A DNA stretch of 64,000 nt from Psychrobacillus sp044762745 (GTDB lineage Bacteria > Bacillota > Bacilli > Bacillales_A > Planococcaceae), in contig NZ_JBIWEX010000003.1 of the NCBI RefSeq assembly GCF_044762745.1, forward strand, positions 62,001 to 126,000, in the 5' to 3' direction. Positions within the stretch are counted from its first letter, which is position 1. Each line of letters starts with the position of its first letter. Below are positions 25,678 to 34,238 of this stretch, in pieces. Position numbers and translations under genes: made by a program. The notes under the pieces are model-generated. The model ran no database searches. It was not told where the DNA came from and saw only the letters and a program-made list of their open reading frames with translations.

Positions 25678-25692
25678 AATATTCAGAAAAGT
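25678..25692. promoter_or_regulatory. CodY-box-like sequence upstream of paaK
   Basis: AATATTCAGAAAAGT differs at two positions from the CodY consensus AATTTTCWGAAAATT. It lies about 140 bp upstream of paaK. One such hit in AT-rich DNA is weak evidence by itself. Confidence 0.3.
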
Positions 25693-25896
25693 TTATAGAT
25701 AACTATGCTATAAACAGAATCCAACGAACTATAGAGTGATTTTCACTTTTAGCAGAGACTAGAGTTTAGAAGAGAAAAAAAGAGGAAGAAGTCGTCAAGT
25801 TTCATACGTGTAGAGGATAGAAATAAAAAAAGCTGATGCTAAATGAATAGGTCGACGTTAATAAATGAAAACATGTTTTCAGGTAATATAAAGAAT

Positions 25897-26055
25897 CTAT
25901 TTGAAAAAAAGATTCTTCAAAACTTGATTCACGCTTGTTTTTTTACCTGTTTCATTTAAAAGGGGTATCAGAAATATTTTGCGCCCGTCTAAGTTCATTC
26001 CACTCTGAAATTCATTGATTTGGCGCAGCATATTATCTTTTAGCACAACGATCAT
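25897..26055 (-). CDS. Possible small protein, 52 aa, unrecognised
   Basis: A short frame from ATG 26055 preceded by AGGTGG at proper spacing, ending TAG. It opens MIVVLKDNMLRQINEF and is rich in basic residues near the C terminus (NETGKKTSVNQVLKN). I do not recognise it and see no membrane segment or metal motif. It fills part of an otherwise empty ~700-bp gap between paaK and an ABC transporter. A 16-bp palindrome (TGAAAACATGTTTTCA, 25866-25881) lies just past its end. It could be a chance frame. Confidence 0.35.
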   Translation of the reverse strand: MIVVLKDNMLRQINEFQSGMNLDGRKIFLIPLLNETGKKTSVNQVLKNLFFK

Positions 26056-26084
26056 TTCGATACCACCTACATACTAGTAAAATA

Positions 26085-26130
26085 AAAAGCGTTAGATACC
26101 TCGTATGAATCGAGATATCTAACGCTTTTT
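26085..26130 (-). terminator. Terminator after the ABC-2 permease gene
   Basis: Long stem AAAAAGCGTTAGATA / TATCTAACGCTTTTT with an inner CTCG/CGAG extension. T-rich on both sides, so it works in either direction. It lies about 110 bp beyond the permease stop. Confidence 0.85.
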
Positions 26131-26240
26131 ATAGAGATTGGACTTTTTCAGTGGCCCCATCAGCGAGACCACACGGAAAGCACCGGCTGTTGGTAAATCT
26201 TAGTGGTGACTAGTTGCGACACATTCTTCCTAAATATCCC

Positions 26241-26948
26241 CTAATCCACCATACGTTTTCGATATACAACTACAGTCACCGCAAACACAACAACTATCCA
26301 AATACCGATGATACCCAAATTAGAAAGCACTTGAACAAAACTTGCACCTTGTTCCACTTCTTCTGCCAACTCGATCAATTGAACGCTTGGTAAAAATTCC
26401 GCCACTTTTAATATCGGGTATTCTTTAGTCCATGCCGTTACAAAGGAACCCATTGTAAAGATACCAATAACCGGAAGTACAATAACAGATGACTCCATTA
26501 CAGACTTTGCAATAAGCCCTAATAACGTACCAATACCAATATAAAATAACGTCGATAAAATAATAGCAAATGCTACAATCGTAATGTTTGCCGGTTTGTA
26601 TTCAGATAATAATGCACTAAAGAATACAATAATAATCGTTAATAGAAATGATAGTAAACTTTTTCCACCAAGAATTTCAAGCGTACTTGCTGGTGACAAC
26701 ATTAGCCCTCTTAACGTATTTTTCTCTTTTTCTTCTGCTATTAAACAGCACTGCACATATGTACCAACCATTGAGAATGTCATATTAATATTCATAAAAT
26801 GCGCTTGAATAGAATCCATCCCCATACGACCATATATTGCTGCCAAAATAATCGGTAAAAAAATAACGATCGATACTGCCGTATTTCTCGAAAAATCTTT
26901 AAAATCTTTTTGAAGTATCGCGTTCACACGCTTCCATGAAAATGTCAT
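26241..26948 (-). CDS. ABC-2-type transporter permease
   Basis: A 235-aa membrane protein with about six hydrophobic segments and a short cytoplasmic N terminus (MTFSWKRVNAILQKDFKDF), typical of ABC-2 exporters. The loop IAEEKEKNTLRGLMLSPAS between segments 2 and 3 is the usual ABC-2 coupling region. It overlaps the ATPase gene by 4 bp. Cargo unknown: drug, bacteriocin and Na+ export are all possible for this family. Confidence 0.85.
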   Translation of the reverse strand: MTFSWKRVNAILQKDFKDFSRNTAVSIVIFLPIILAAIYGRMGMDSIQAHFMNINMTFSMVGTYVQCCLIAEEKEKNTLRGLMLSPASTLEILGGKSLLSFLLTIIIVFFSALLSEYKPANITIVAFAIILSTLFYIGIGTLLGLIAKSVMESSVIVLPVIGIFTMGSFVTAWTKEYPILKVAEFLPSVQLIELAEEVEQGASFVQVLSNLGIIGIWIVVVFAVTVVVYRKRMVD

Positions 26949-27793
26949 ACTAATTCTCCTCCCGTTACCTTCACAAAAATATCTCCTAATGTTGGTTCAT
27001 TGGAATGTACCGTCACAACTCGATTTTCTTTCATCAGCTGGTACATTTTTTCTGCACCTGTTGCGTCTTTACAGAGTTGTATTTTTTCATCATTCGTTAG
27101 TTCTACTGTTATGGTGGAATCTGCATATTGCTTTTTTAACTCACTAGGTTTATCAAGTAAGCGGATCTTTCCTTTATTTAAAAAGGCAACACGATTACAT
27201 AATGTATCTGCCTCGTGCATATCATGTGTCGTTAAAAAGATGGTCGTTCCTTTCTTATTTAGCGCACGTAATCCTTCATATATATGGAGTGTATTTACAG
27301 GATCTAGTGCAGATGTCGGTTCATCTAAAAATAATAGCTCTGGTTCATGCAGAATCGCTCTTGCTAGAATGACTCTTTGCGTCATTCCTTTCGATAATGT
27401 AGCCACTTTTTTCTTGCTTTCTTCTTTTAAATTCACAAATCCAAGTGCTTCGTCAATTTTATGAAGTGGTAGGTCATATAGTTCACAATACAATTTTAAA
27501 TTCTCGTAAATTGTCAATCTTCCGTATAATCCACTATTATCCGTCAATACACCAAAACGTTTACGGGCTTTTGGATTTTTTAAATGGGAAACATTTTCTC
27601 CAAATACAATTGCTTCTCCTTCTGTTGGGTCCAGTTGACCAGTTAATATTTTGATCGTCGTTGTTTTTCCCGATCCACTTGGACCAAGAAATCCAAAAAT
27701 TTCACCCTTTTTCACTTGAAAATCGACACCTTCAATCGCTTTAAAATTAGCAAAATATTTTGCTAAACCTTTTACTTCTATTGCGTTTTCCAT
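26945..27793 (-). CDS. ABC transporter ATP-binding protein (exporter, ABC-2 partner)
   Basis: 282 aa from ATG 27793; AGGAGG sits 6 bp upstream of it, while earlier in-frame starts overlap that SD. Walker A is GPSGSGKTTT (about 39-48), signature TLSKGMTQRV, Walker B ELLFLDEPTSALDP, and switch His in LTTHDMHEA. The LSKGM variant signature is usual in ABC-2 exporter ATPases. It forms a two-gene exporter with the permease and lies 120 bp downstream of the LytTR gene, which probably controls it. Confidence 0.87.
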   Translation of the reverse strand: MENAIEVKGLAKYFANFKAIEGVDFQVKKGEIFGFLGPSGSGKTTTIKILTGQLDPTEGEAIVFGENVSHLKNPKARKRFGVLTDNSGLYGRLTIYENLKLYCELYDLPLHKIDEALGFVNLKEESKKKVATLSKGMTQRVILARAILHEPELLFLDEPTSALDPVNTLHIYEGLRALNKKGTTIFLTTHDMHEADTLCNRVAFLNKGKIRLLDKPSELKKQYADSTITVELTNDEKIQLCKDATGAEKMYQLMKENRVVTVHSNEPTLGDIFVKVTGGELV

Positions 27794-27912
27794 ATTCATC
27801 CTCCTCAATGGTTAGTTGCACATTTCGTTTCTACAGCCCTAACATTAAGCGTTTTTCATATAGAAAACATCCTATTTACGGTGAAAGGAGTCATTTTGGG
27901 GGTGAATGGAGC

Positions 27913-28929
27913 TTATTTGAGGCCCAACATTCCCTTTAAATCCGCCATTTTCGTTTTAGACAAAGGGACAGATGATTTCTCTGCATCATCGAGTACTAGG
28001 CTATAACTATTTCTTGTCCATGTGATTACTTCTCGTACTTTTTGTAAATTGACAATATACGAACGGTGACAACGGAAAAATCCGAATGGCAATAATCTCT
28101 CCTCTAATTCATTTAACGTAAAACTACAAGGGAAATTTTCCCCTTTAATATGCAAATAAGTTTGTCCTTCTGTACTTTCAATATAGTCAATTTCTGGTGG
28201 ATCAAATAGTACGATTTTTTCATTTACTTTCGTTGGTATTTTTTCAAATCGAATTGGTTGTACTATTTTTTCTTCTATTTCATTTTCTATTAAGGTTTCG
28301 TTTTGTAGTTCTTCTGAGTCCTCTTCTTCTGTTTGCACTTCATGAAGTCCTTTATCGTCCAACCGAACTATTTTATCCGCAACGGTCACTGCTGTTTCTA
28401 AGTAGCTCGTTAATACAAGTACTGTTTTTTGTAACTTTCGAAGTTCGTTTAATACGGAGATTAATATGCGTTTAGATTCTGCGTCTAGGTTTTGGTCAGG
28501 TTCTTCCATTATGTAAGTTTCTGCATTTTGAATAAGTATGTATGCTAGCTGGGCGCGTTTCTTTTCCGAGTACGTAAGATCTATTATTTTTTTGTTTTTC
28601 TGCGCATCTAGTTGTACTAAACGAGTAGTCTCTTCTATGGATTGTTTGGATTGATACAATTGATGGTAATATTTAAGGAATTCTTGCACAGTAAGTCGCT
28701 CATGCAAGCCTTCGTCCAGAAAAAAGAACGCTAACTTTTTCTTATCCGCACATTGTACTACTCCATTGGATAATAAGCTTTTTCCTAATAAAATATCAAT
28801 GAGTTGCTCTCGCACGTTCACATTCGAACAAATTGCAGCAACCTCCCCACTTCCTATTTCAAGATCAAAAGCTGGGAAAACAATCGTATCATGGATATGT
28901 TTTTCCGCTTGAAAAAAATTCATCGCCAT
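27913..28929 (-). CDS. LytTR DNA-binding regulator fused to a degenerate ABC ATPase domain
   Basis: 338 aa from ATG 28929 behind GAGGA. The N-terminal ~210 residues follow an ABC ATPase layout: a Q-loop-like region, the helical part TYSEKKRAQLAYILIQN where a signature would be, and a Walker-B-like TYIMEEPDQNLDAE. Walker A is destroyed (AICSNVNVREQLI in its place). A very acidic linker leads to a C-terminal LytTR domain (about 240-338) with CHRSYIVNLQKV. Such proteins are found beside ABC-2 exporters in Bacillales. It probably binds DNA, sensing through the dead ATPase domain, possibly by contact with the exporter. Confidence 0.82.
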   Translation of the reverse strand: MAMNFFQAEKHIHDTIVFPAFDLEIGSGEVAAICSNVNVREQLIDILLGKSLLSNGVVQCADKKKLAFFFLDEGLHERLTVQEFLKYYHQLYQSKQSIEETTRLVQLDAQKNKKIIDLTYSEKKRAQLAYILIQNAETYIMEEPDQNLDAESKRILISVLNELRKLQKTVLVLTSYLETAVTVADKIVRLDDKGLHEVQTEEEDSEELQNETLIENEIEEKIVQPIRFEKIPTKVNEKIVLFDPPEIDYIESTEGQTYLHIKGENFPCSFTLNELEERLLPFGFFRCHRSYIVNLQKVREVITWTRNSYSLVLDDAEKSSVPLSKTKMADLKGMLGLK

Positions 28930-28993
28930 CAAAAATCCTCATTTCTATTATTCTTAATACTTTTATTATAACAGTATAATGGAGACGCCAATA

Positions 28994-29031
28994 TAAAAAA
29001 CACACATGAAATCTTGTCAGATTTCATGTGC
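28994..29031 (-). terminator. Terminator after ricA
   Basis: ACACATGAAATC (29002-29013) pairs with GATTTCATGTG (29020-29030) around a 6-nt loop. On the minus strand it is followed by GTTTTTTATA. Confidence 0.88.
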
Positions 29032-29052
29032 GTTTTCTTCCTTTATTATTTA

Positions 29053-29487
29053 TTAAGAACAACTATCATACGTAGTATTTTTAACTTTAGAGCCAGTTTC
29101 GCCTCTTAATAAATCACCATCTGTTGCTTCAATAATTTGGTTCGTTACATTATTGGAAATCGAGTTTGCCACTAATTGCAGAAGGCTATTCACATCTCCT
29201 TGCGATTGCTTGAATTCTTGCACAATCGGAAGGTCATCAATTTCCGCTTCGATTGCTTCAATTTTTCCTTCAATCAATTTTAGCCCTTTTTCTTTCCCTA
29301 AATGCTGAAAGTTTACTGCTTGTTTTTGTAAGCTTTTAAGACTCGCTATTTTTTCTCTTACTGTTTGATTTTCATTAATTTGCGCTTCTGCACGTTTAAA
29401 GAAATCGACTTCTTCAGTATTAGCAATCATTGTAGCGATCTCTTTTGCTTTTTCAATTATATCGTCTCTTGTATATTTAGCAGTCAT
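29053..29487 (-). CDS. ricA: RicA (YmcA) of the RicAFT complex
   Basis: A 144-aa helical protein of the YlbF/YmcA superfamily. The conserved EEVDFFKRAEAQINEN (about 26-41) and C-terminal LLRGETGSKVKN followed by a Cys agree with B. subtilis YmcA. RicA, with RicF and RicT, binds iron-sulfur clusters and promotes RNase Y-dependent mRNA maturation; it is needed for competence, sporulation and biofilm. Its ATG overlaps the miaB TAA by one base. In B. subtilis cotE and mutS/mutL follow; here transporter genes follow instead. Confidence 0.92.
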   Translation of the reverse strand: MTAKYTRDDIIEKAKEIATMIANTEEVDFFKRAEAQINENQTVREKIASLKSLQKQAVNFQHLGKEKGLKLIEGKIEAIEAEIDDLPIVQEFKQSQGDVNSLLQLVANSISNNVTNQIIEATDGDLLRGETGSKVKNTTYDSCS

Positions 29488-31034
29488 TATATTCCCACCT
29501 TTTGTTCATTTGGTACTTCTACTAGTTCCCCAGTAAGCGACCATGTTTTAGCTTCTGTAATTTTCACTTGCACGAGCTTACCAATAATATCTTTTGGTCC
29601 AACAAAGTTAACTAACTTGCTTTTTGGCGTATATCCTGCAAGTACATCTGGGTTATTTTTACTTTCCCCTTCTACTAACACTTCCACCACTTGACCTTGA
29701 TATTTTTTCATAGCTTCTGCTGACATATCATTTACTAACTTATTTAAACGTTGTAAACGTTCTTTTTTCACTTCCATCGGTACATTATCTACCATTTTCG
29801 CAGCAGGAGTACCTTCACGTGGGGAGTAAATATACGTATAAGCTATTTCAAATCCTACTTCTTTATATAAAGACATCGTTTCCTCAAATTGCTCTTCTGT
29901 TTCATTCGGGAATCCTACAATAATGTCCGTTGTTAACGATACGTTTGGAATGGCAGCTTTAATCTTACGAACTAGCTCCAAATAATGTTCTCTTGAATAT
30001 TTACGAGCCATTATTTTTAAAATATCAGAAGATCCTGACTGAACTGGTAAATGAATATGGTCGACTAAGTTTCCGCCTTTTGCAAGTACTTCTATTAAAT
30101 GATCATCAAAATCTCTAGGATGGCTCGTCATAAAACGAATACGAGCAACGTCGATTTTGCGAAGATCATCCATTAAATCACCAAAACGGTAATCTAAGTC
30201 TTCGAAATCTTTTCCATAAGCATTTACGTTTTGACCAAGTAACGTCACTTCTTTATAGCCTTGCGCAGCTAAATGTCTAATCTCTTGAATAATATCTTCT
30301 GGACGTCGGCTACGCTCTTTTCCTCGTGTATAAGGAACGATACAATATGTACAGAATTTATCGCAACCATACATAATGTTTACCCATGCTTTAATCGAAC
30401 CTTTTCGAACGCGAGGTAAATTTTCAATAACGTCCCCTTCTTTAGACCAAACTTCTACGACCATTTCCTTCGAAAGATACGCTTCATTTAGAATATTAGG
30501 TAGTCGGTGAATATTATGCGTTCCGAAAATCATATCTACTTGGTTATATGTTTTTAATATTTTATTGACGACGGATTCTTCTTGGGACATACATCCACAA
30601 ACACCGATTAACACGTCTGGATTATTTTGTTTTAAATGTTTTAAATGACCTAGCTCACCGAACACTTTGTTTTCTGCATTTTCACGAATAGCACATGTGT
30701 TAAGTAAAATAACATTTGCGTCATCTACCGTGTCAGTAGGTTCATAGCCAAGCTGCATGAAAATACCTGCCATCACTTCTGTGTCATGCTCGTTCATTTG
30801 GCAACCGTACGTACGAATATAAAATTTACGATTTTGTCCCATTCCTTTAAATTGCTCGGCAATGGCAAAATCATTATGATAGGCAACTTCTTCTTTGCCT
30901 CGTTTTTTTGCTTCCTTTAGGGACGGCGGTGTGTAAACTGCTTGAAAATATTTGCTATAATCCTTCTCGGATTTTTTGTCCGGAGAATTAGGTTCCTTTA
31001 TTTGTGTACTTTGTAAGCGCGATTCTTCGTTCAT
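29487..31034 (-). CDS. miaB: tRNA-2-methylthio-N6-dimethylallyladenosine synthase
   Basis: A 515-aa radical-SAM methylthiotransferase. A ~70-residue N-terminal extension usual in Bacillus MiaB precedes the UPF0004 domain (RTYGCQMNEHDTEVMAG). The radical SAM cluster motif CDKFCTYCIVPYTRG follows, and a TRAM domain lies at the C terminus (VLVEGES...GYTPKSKLV). It adds the ms2 group to i6A37 of tRNAs reading UNN codons. ATG 31034 has GAAAGGAGAG ahead. It is paired with ricA as in B. subtilis. Confidence 0.96.
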   Translation of the reverse strand: MNEESRLQSTQIKEPNSPDKKSEKDYSKYFQAVYTPPSLKEAKKRGKEEVAYHNDFAIAEQFKGMGQNRKFYIRTYGCQMNEHDTEVMAGIFMQLGYEPTDTVDDANVILLNTCAIRENAENKVFGELGHLKHLKQNNPDVLIGVCGCMSQEESVVNKILKTYNQVDMIFGTHNIHRLPNILNEAYLSKEMVVEVWSKEGDVIENLPRVRKGSIKAWVNIMYGCDKFCTYCIVPYTRGKERSRRPEDIIQEIRHLAAQGYKEVTLLGQNVNAYGKDFEDLDYRFGDLMDDLRKIDVARIRFMTSHPRDFDDHLIEVLAKGGNLVDHIHLPVQSGSSDILKIMARKYSREHYLELVRKIKAAIPNVSLTTDIIVGFPNETEEQFEETMSLYKEVGFEIAYTYIYSPREGTPAAKMVDNVPMEVKKERLQRLNKLVNDMSAEAMKKYQGQVVEVLVEGESKNNPDVLAGYTPKSKLVNFVGPKDIIGKLVQVKITEAKTWSLTGELVEVPNEQKVGI

Positions 31035-31200
31035 AGAAGACTCTCCTTTCTTTCATTCGTAACTAATACGAATACCCATCAACCTATTATACTGAAAAGC
31101 AAGGTATAGCCACAAGGTATAAAGCTTAAAAGTGCTTAATTGGTCATAATATGAATTCTTTTTATATTATGAATTAAATTCTTGTCTTTCAGCTAGGATC

Positions 31201-31352
31201 TTGCGATTTGCGGGCTCTAACTTGCGATTCGAAGATGGGAATTTGCGATTTGCGCATACAATCTTGCGATTCACCACGTTAAAATGGGGATTTTGCGATT
31301 CACTATGTTGAGATGGGGATCTTGGGATTCGATGAGGTTATTTTGCAACTCC
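31201..31352. repeat. 21-nt-periodic TTGCGATTC array
   Basis: TTGCGATT-type units start at 31201, 31222, 31243, 31264, 31293, 31322 (TTGGGATT) and 31343 (TTGCAACT), with steps 21, 21, 21, 29, 29, 21. The two longer steps carry an ATGGGGAT insert. The array fills most of the 410-bp gap upstream of miaB. Otherwise that gap holds the miaB promoter region and the korB terminator. Confidence 0.75.
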
Positions 31353-31406
31353 TCGAAACACCGAACTCTGGATGTTTGATTTTAATAGAAAATTAACTAA
31401 TAAAAA

Positions 31407-31433
31407 AACTACCCATTTTTTAACGTGGGTAGC
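31407..31433 (-). terminator. Terminator after korB
   Basis: CTACCCA (31409-31415) pairs with TGGGTAG (31426-31432). Reading leftwards it is followed by a run of seven T. It starts 12 bp past the korB stop. Confidence 0.85.
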
Positions 31434-31444
31434 TTTGTTTTCAT

Positions 31445-32311
31445 TTACATAAAATCTTGCAATAATGTATTAAATTCTTTTTCACTCATCTTCAAGTTTT
31501 GGTCTACGAGTGGCGTTGGTGCATAGCCCGGGACTTGTTCTTGGTAAGACGGTGCATGTTCATTTTGATAAATGATTCCTGTCACTAGTCCTTCATTCTC
31601 CATAACGACGCGCATTGCTTCTTCACGATTTGTATGATCATACCCTTCCACATCGGAAAGTTTCGTTAAGTTTTCTTTAAACCAGTCGTACGTATTTACT
31701 TTATTGTACGTTACGCAAGGACTGAATACATTGATGAACGAAAAACCTTTATGGTTAATACCAGCTTCAATAATCGCAGTTAGCTCTTTAATATCAGAAG
31801 AGAACCCTTGTGCTACAAACGTTGCTCCAGAAGTAAGTGCTAGTTCAAGCGGTTTAAGGGATGGCTCAATTGCTCCACCTGGTGTCGATTTTGTTTTAAA
31901 GCCTTCTGCTGAACGCGGAGAAGTTTGCCCTTTTGTTAAACCGTAAATTTGGTTGTCCATCACAACATACGTTAAATCGATATTACGACGAATCGAATGA
32001 ATCGTATGCCCAATACCGATCGCGAATCCATCTCCGTCACCACCAGATGCGATAACGTGCAAATCTTTGTTTGCCATTTTTAATCCTTGTGCTATTGGTA
32101 AGGCACGTCCATGGATACCATGGAATCCGTATGAATGAATATACCCAGAAATACGTCCTGAACAGCCGATACCTGAAATTACCGCTAAATCATGGGGCTG
32201 TATGCCAACATTGGCTGCCGCACGTTGGATAGCTGCTTGAACAGAAAAGTCTCCACATCCTGGACACCAGTTTGGTTTTACATTATTACGAAAATCTTTA
32301 AATGTTACCAT
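31445..32311 (-). CDS. korB: 2-oxoacid:ferredoxin oxidoreductase, beta subunit
   Basis: A 288-aa KorB. Cys residues for a 4Fe-4S cluster are in NWCPGCGDFSV and the TPP region is GGDGDGFAIGIGHTIH. It pairs with KorA to oxidise 2-oxoglutarate (or a related 2-oxoacid) to the acyl-CoA while reducing ferredoxin. Its ATG overlaps the korA stop by one base. The order korA, korB, miaB is a common Bacillales arrangement. Reduced ferredoxin could feed the YumC-type reductase in the paa cluster, though that is speculative. Confidence 0.92.
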   Translation of the reverse strand: MVTFKDFRNNVKPNWCPGCGDFSVQAAIQRAAANVGIQPHDLAVISGIGCSGRISGYIHSYGFHGIHGRALPIAQGLKMANKDLHVIASGGDGDGFAIGIGHTIHSIRRNIDLTYVVMDNQIYGLTKGQTSPRSAEGFKTKSTPGGAIEPSLKPLELALTSGATFVAQGFSSDIKELTAIIEAGINHKGFSFINVFSPCVTYNKVNTYDWFKENLTKLSDVEGYDHTNREEAMRVVMENEGLVTGIIYQNEHAPSYQEQVPGYAPTPLVDQNLKMSEKEFNTLLQDFM

Positions 32312-34053
32312 TAGTTAAGCAGCTCCTTTACTTGTTTTTCAAGCTGTATTGGTAAGAATGGTGTTCCATCATATTTCAATACATTTATCACTTTTTCATG
32401 ACCACCGACATTCATTTTTAAAATGTTCGCTAGTTGGCCTGTTGCGTTATTTTCCACAACGACTACTTTTTTCGCATTTGCGACAAGTGGTTGTATATCC
32501 TTCACCGGGAATGGGTGGATCAATCGGATATGTGCATGATTGACTTTCATCCCTTGCGTAATAAGTGTTTGTTGTAATTCTTCTAACACACCTCTAGTAG
32601 AATTGAAACCTACGAATAAAATGTCAGCTTCTCCATAAGGTGCGTTTACATAAACTGGCTCGTTAAAGTTTACATGTTGTAGCTTTTTCATACGCTTGTC
32701 CATTTGAGCTTTACGGTTAGATGCCGCTTCTGAAGGCTTACCAGTTTCATCATGCTCTACACCTGTAACGTGGTGAATGGCATGCTCTGTTCCTGGTAAT
32801 ACTCGTGGCGACACGCCATCCTCTGTAACTTCAAAGCGTTTAAAATATGATTTATCTACTGCTTCTGGAATCTCTTCATTTTGCACTAATTTACCGCGGC
32901 GAATTTCAATTTTCGAATAATCGAATGGTTCAACCGTTTGCTTACCAAGTGAAAGCTGTAAATCCGATAAAATGATTACTGGAAGCTGTAATTCTTCCGC
33001 AATATTAAATGCTTGAATAGTATCGTAGAACGCCTCTTCCCCAGTACTTGGAGCAATAACTACCTTCGGAATCTCTCCATGTGTACCATAAATCATTTGC
33101 ATTAAATCGGATTGCTCTTGTTTCGTTGGAAGTCCAGTAGATGGACCACCACGCTGCGTATCGACAATAACAAGTGGCTGCTCTGTCATGCCGGATAAAC
33201 CGATTGCTTCCATCATAAGGGATAATCCGGGACCCGCAGAAGCGGTAAATGCACGTACACCACCATAGTTAGATCCAATCGCCATTGTAGCAGCTGCAAT
33301 TTCATCTTCTGTTTGGATAACTGCTCCGCCAAATAACGGCAGCTTTTTAATCATATATTCCATAATCTCAGAAGCTGGCGTAATCGGGTATGCTGCCATA
33401 AAACGTACACCAGCAGCTAAAGCACCAAGTGCGATTGCATCATTCCCAATCATAAACATTCGATGTTGGCCGTCAGCTGGAACTAACTCCCATTCACCTA
33501 AACGATCACCTAATTGTTCCGCCATTGTATCAAAGCCTTGTTGAATTGCTTGCATATTCTTTTCAACAACTTCTTGGCCCTTTTTACCGAAAATTTCATC
33601 TACAACTTCTTGGAAAACGGCTTTATCTAAGTTTAAAAGTGCAGATGTAGCTCCTATTGCGACCATGTTTTTCATCAGTGATGTGCCAAGTTCTGCAGCG
33701 ACTTCTGTAAATGGAACAATATACATCGGTGCTAAGCAATCTTCCGGTGTGACTGGTGAAAATTTTGCATCTGCTAAAATAACGCTTTTTTCTGTTAGTT
33801 CTTTGTAGTTTACATCTATTGTTTCTTGATCGAATGCTACTAAAATATCTAAATCATCTGGAATTGTACGTACTTGCGTAGGGCGTACACAGATTTTATT
33901 GTTTGTATGGCCACCTTTAATTCGAGAAGAGAAATGACGGTATCCGTATAGGTAATAACCAAGGCGGTTCATCGCCATAGAGAAAATTTCCCCAGTACTT
34001 TCAATACCCTCTCCTTGCTGCCCTCCTACTTTCCAAGAAAGCTGTTGCAACAT
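32311..34053 (-). CDS. korA: 2-oxoacid:ferredoxin oxidoreductase, alpha subunit (gamma-alpha fusion)
   Basis: 580 aa, with an N-terminal gamma-type domain (WKVGGQQGEGIESTGEIF, about 6-23) fused to the pyrimidine-binding alpha domain (AYPITPASEIMEYM, FTASAGPGLSLMMEA) and a C-terminal domain II. Length and fusion are normal for Bacillus KorA. The catalytic E1-like function depends on KorB for TPP. ATG 34053 follows AGGAGAT. A terminator-like region and spoVS lie upstream. Confidence 0.93.
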   Translation of the reverse strand: MLQQLSWKVGGQQGEGIESTGEIFSMAMNRLGYYLYGYRHFSSRIKGGHTNNKICVRPTQVRTIPDDLDILVAFDQETIDVNYKELTEKSVILADAKFSPVTPEDCLAPMYIVPFTEVAAELGTSLMKNMVAIGATSALLNLDKAVFQEVVDEIFGKKGQEVVEKNMQAIQQGFDTMAEQLGDRLGEWELVPADGQHRMFMIGNDAIALGALAAGVRFMAAYPITPASEIMEYMIKKLPLFGGAVIQTEDEIAAATMAIGSNYGGVRAFTASAGPGLSLMMEAIGLSGMTEQPLVIVDTQRGGPSTGLPTKQEQSDLMQMIYGTHGEIPKVVIAPSTGEEAFYDTIQAFNIAEELQLPVIILSDLQLSLGKQTVEPFDYSKIEIRRGKLVQNEEIPEAVDKSYFKRFEVTEDGVSPRVLPGTEHAIHHVTGVEHDETGKPSEAASNRKAQMDKRMKKLQHVNFNEPVYVNAPYGEADILFVGFNSTRGVLEELQQTLITQGMKVNHAHIRLIHPFPVKDIQPLVANAKKVVVVENNATGQLANILKMNVGGHEKVINVLKYDGTPFLPIQLEKQVKELLN

Positions 34054-34199
34054 ATAAACATCTCCTTACTGTCTCGTTGAATGCTTTTTTCCTTCATTAG
34101 TTTACCATGAAGTAGTACGATTCACTATGTATTCACAATGTTTTTCGTCAAAATCAGACCTTTGACGGAAAACAAATCGTCACAATATATTCGAAAAAC

Positions 34200-34234
34200 A
34201 AAAGGAAGTCGCTACGGCTGGAAGTAGCGACTTC
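34200..34234 (-). terminator. Terminator after spoVS
   Basis: Perfect 11-bp stem GAAGTCGCTAC / GTAGCGACTTC with an 8-nt loop, followed leftwards by CCTTTTGTTTTT. It lies 5 bp from the spoVS stop. Confidence 0.88.
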
Positions 34235-34238
34235 ACGC

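Noticed and set aside
25866..25881. TGAAAACATGTTTTCA as a cre site
   Set aside because: It is a perfect palindrome but lacks the central CG required in cre; it is left as an unexplained palindrome.
26131..26230. Possible insertion-sequence end remnant (GACTTTTTCAGTGGCCC) after the ABC-2 genes
   Set aside because: It resembles sequences I associate with some transposon ends, but no partner end, target duplication or transposase fragment is visible.
31201..31352. Regular short repeats that might suggest a CRISPR array
   Set aside because: Repeat cores are only 8-10 nt with 11-19-nt gaps, not 25-40-nt identical repeats with unique spacers, and no cas genes are in the window.
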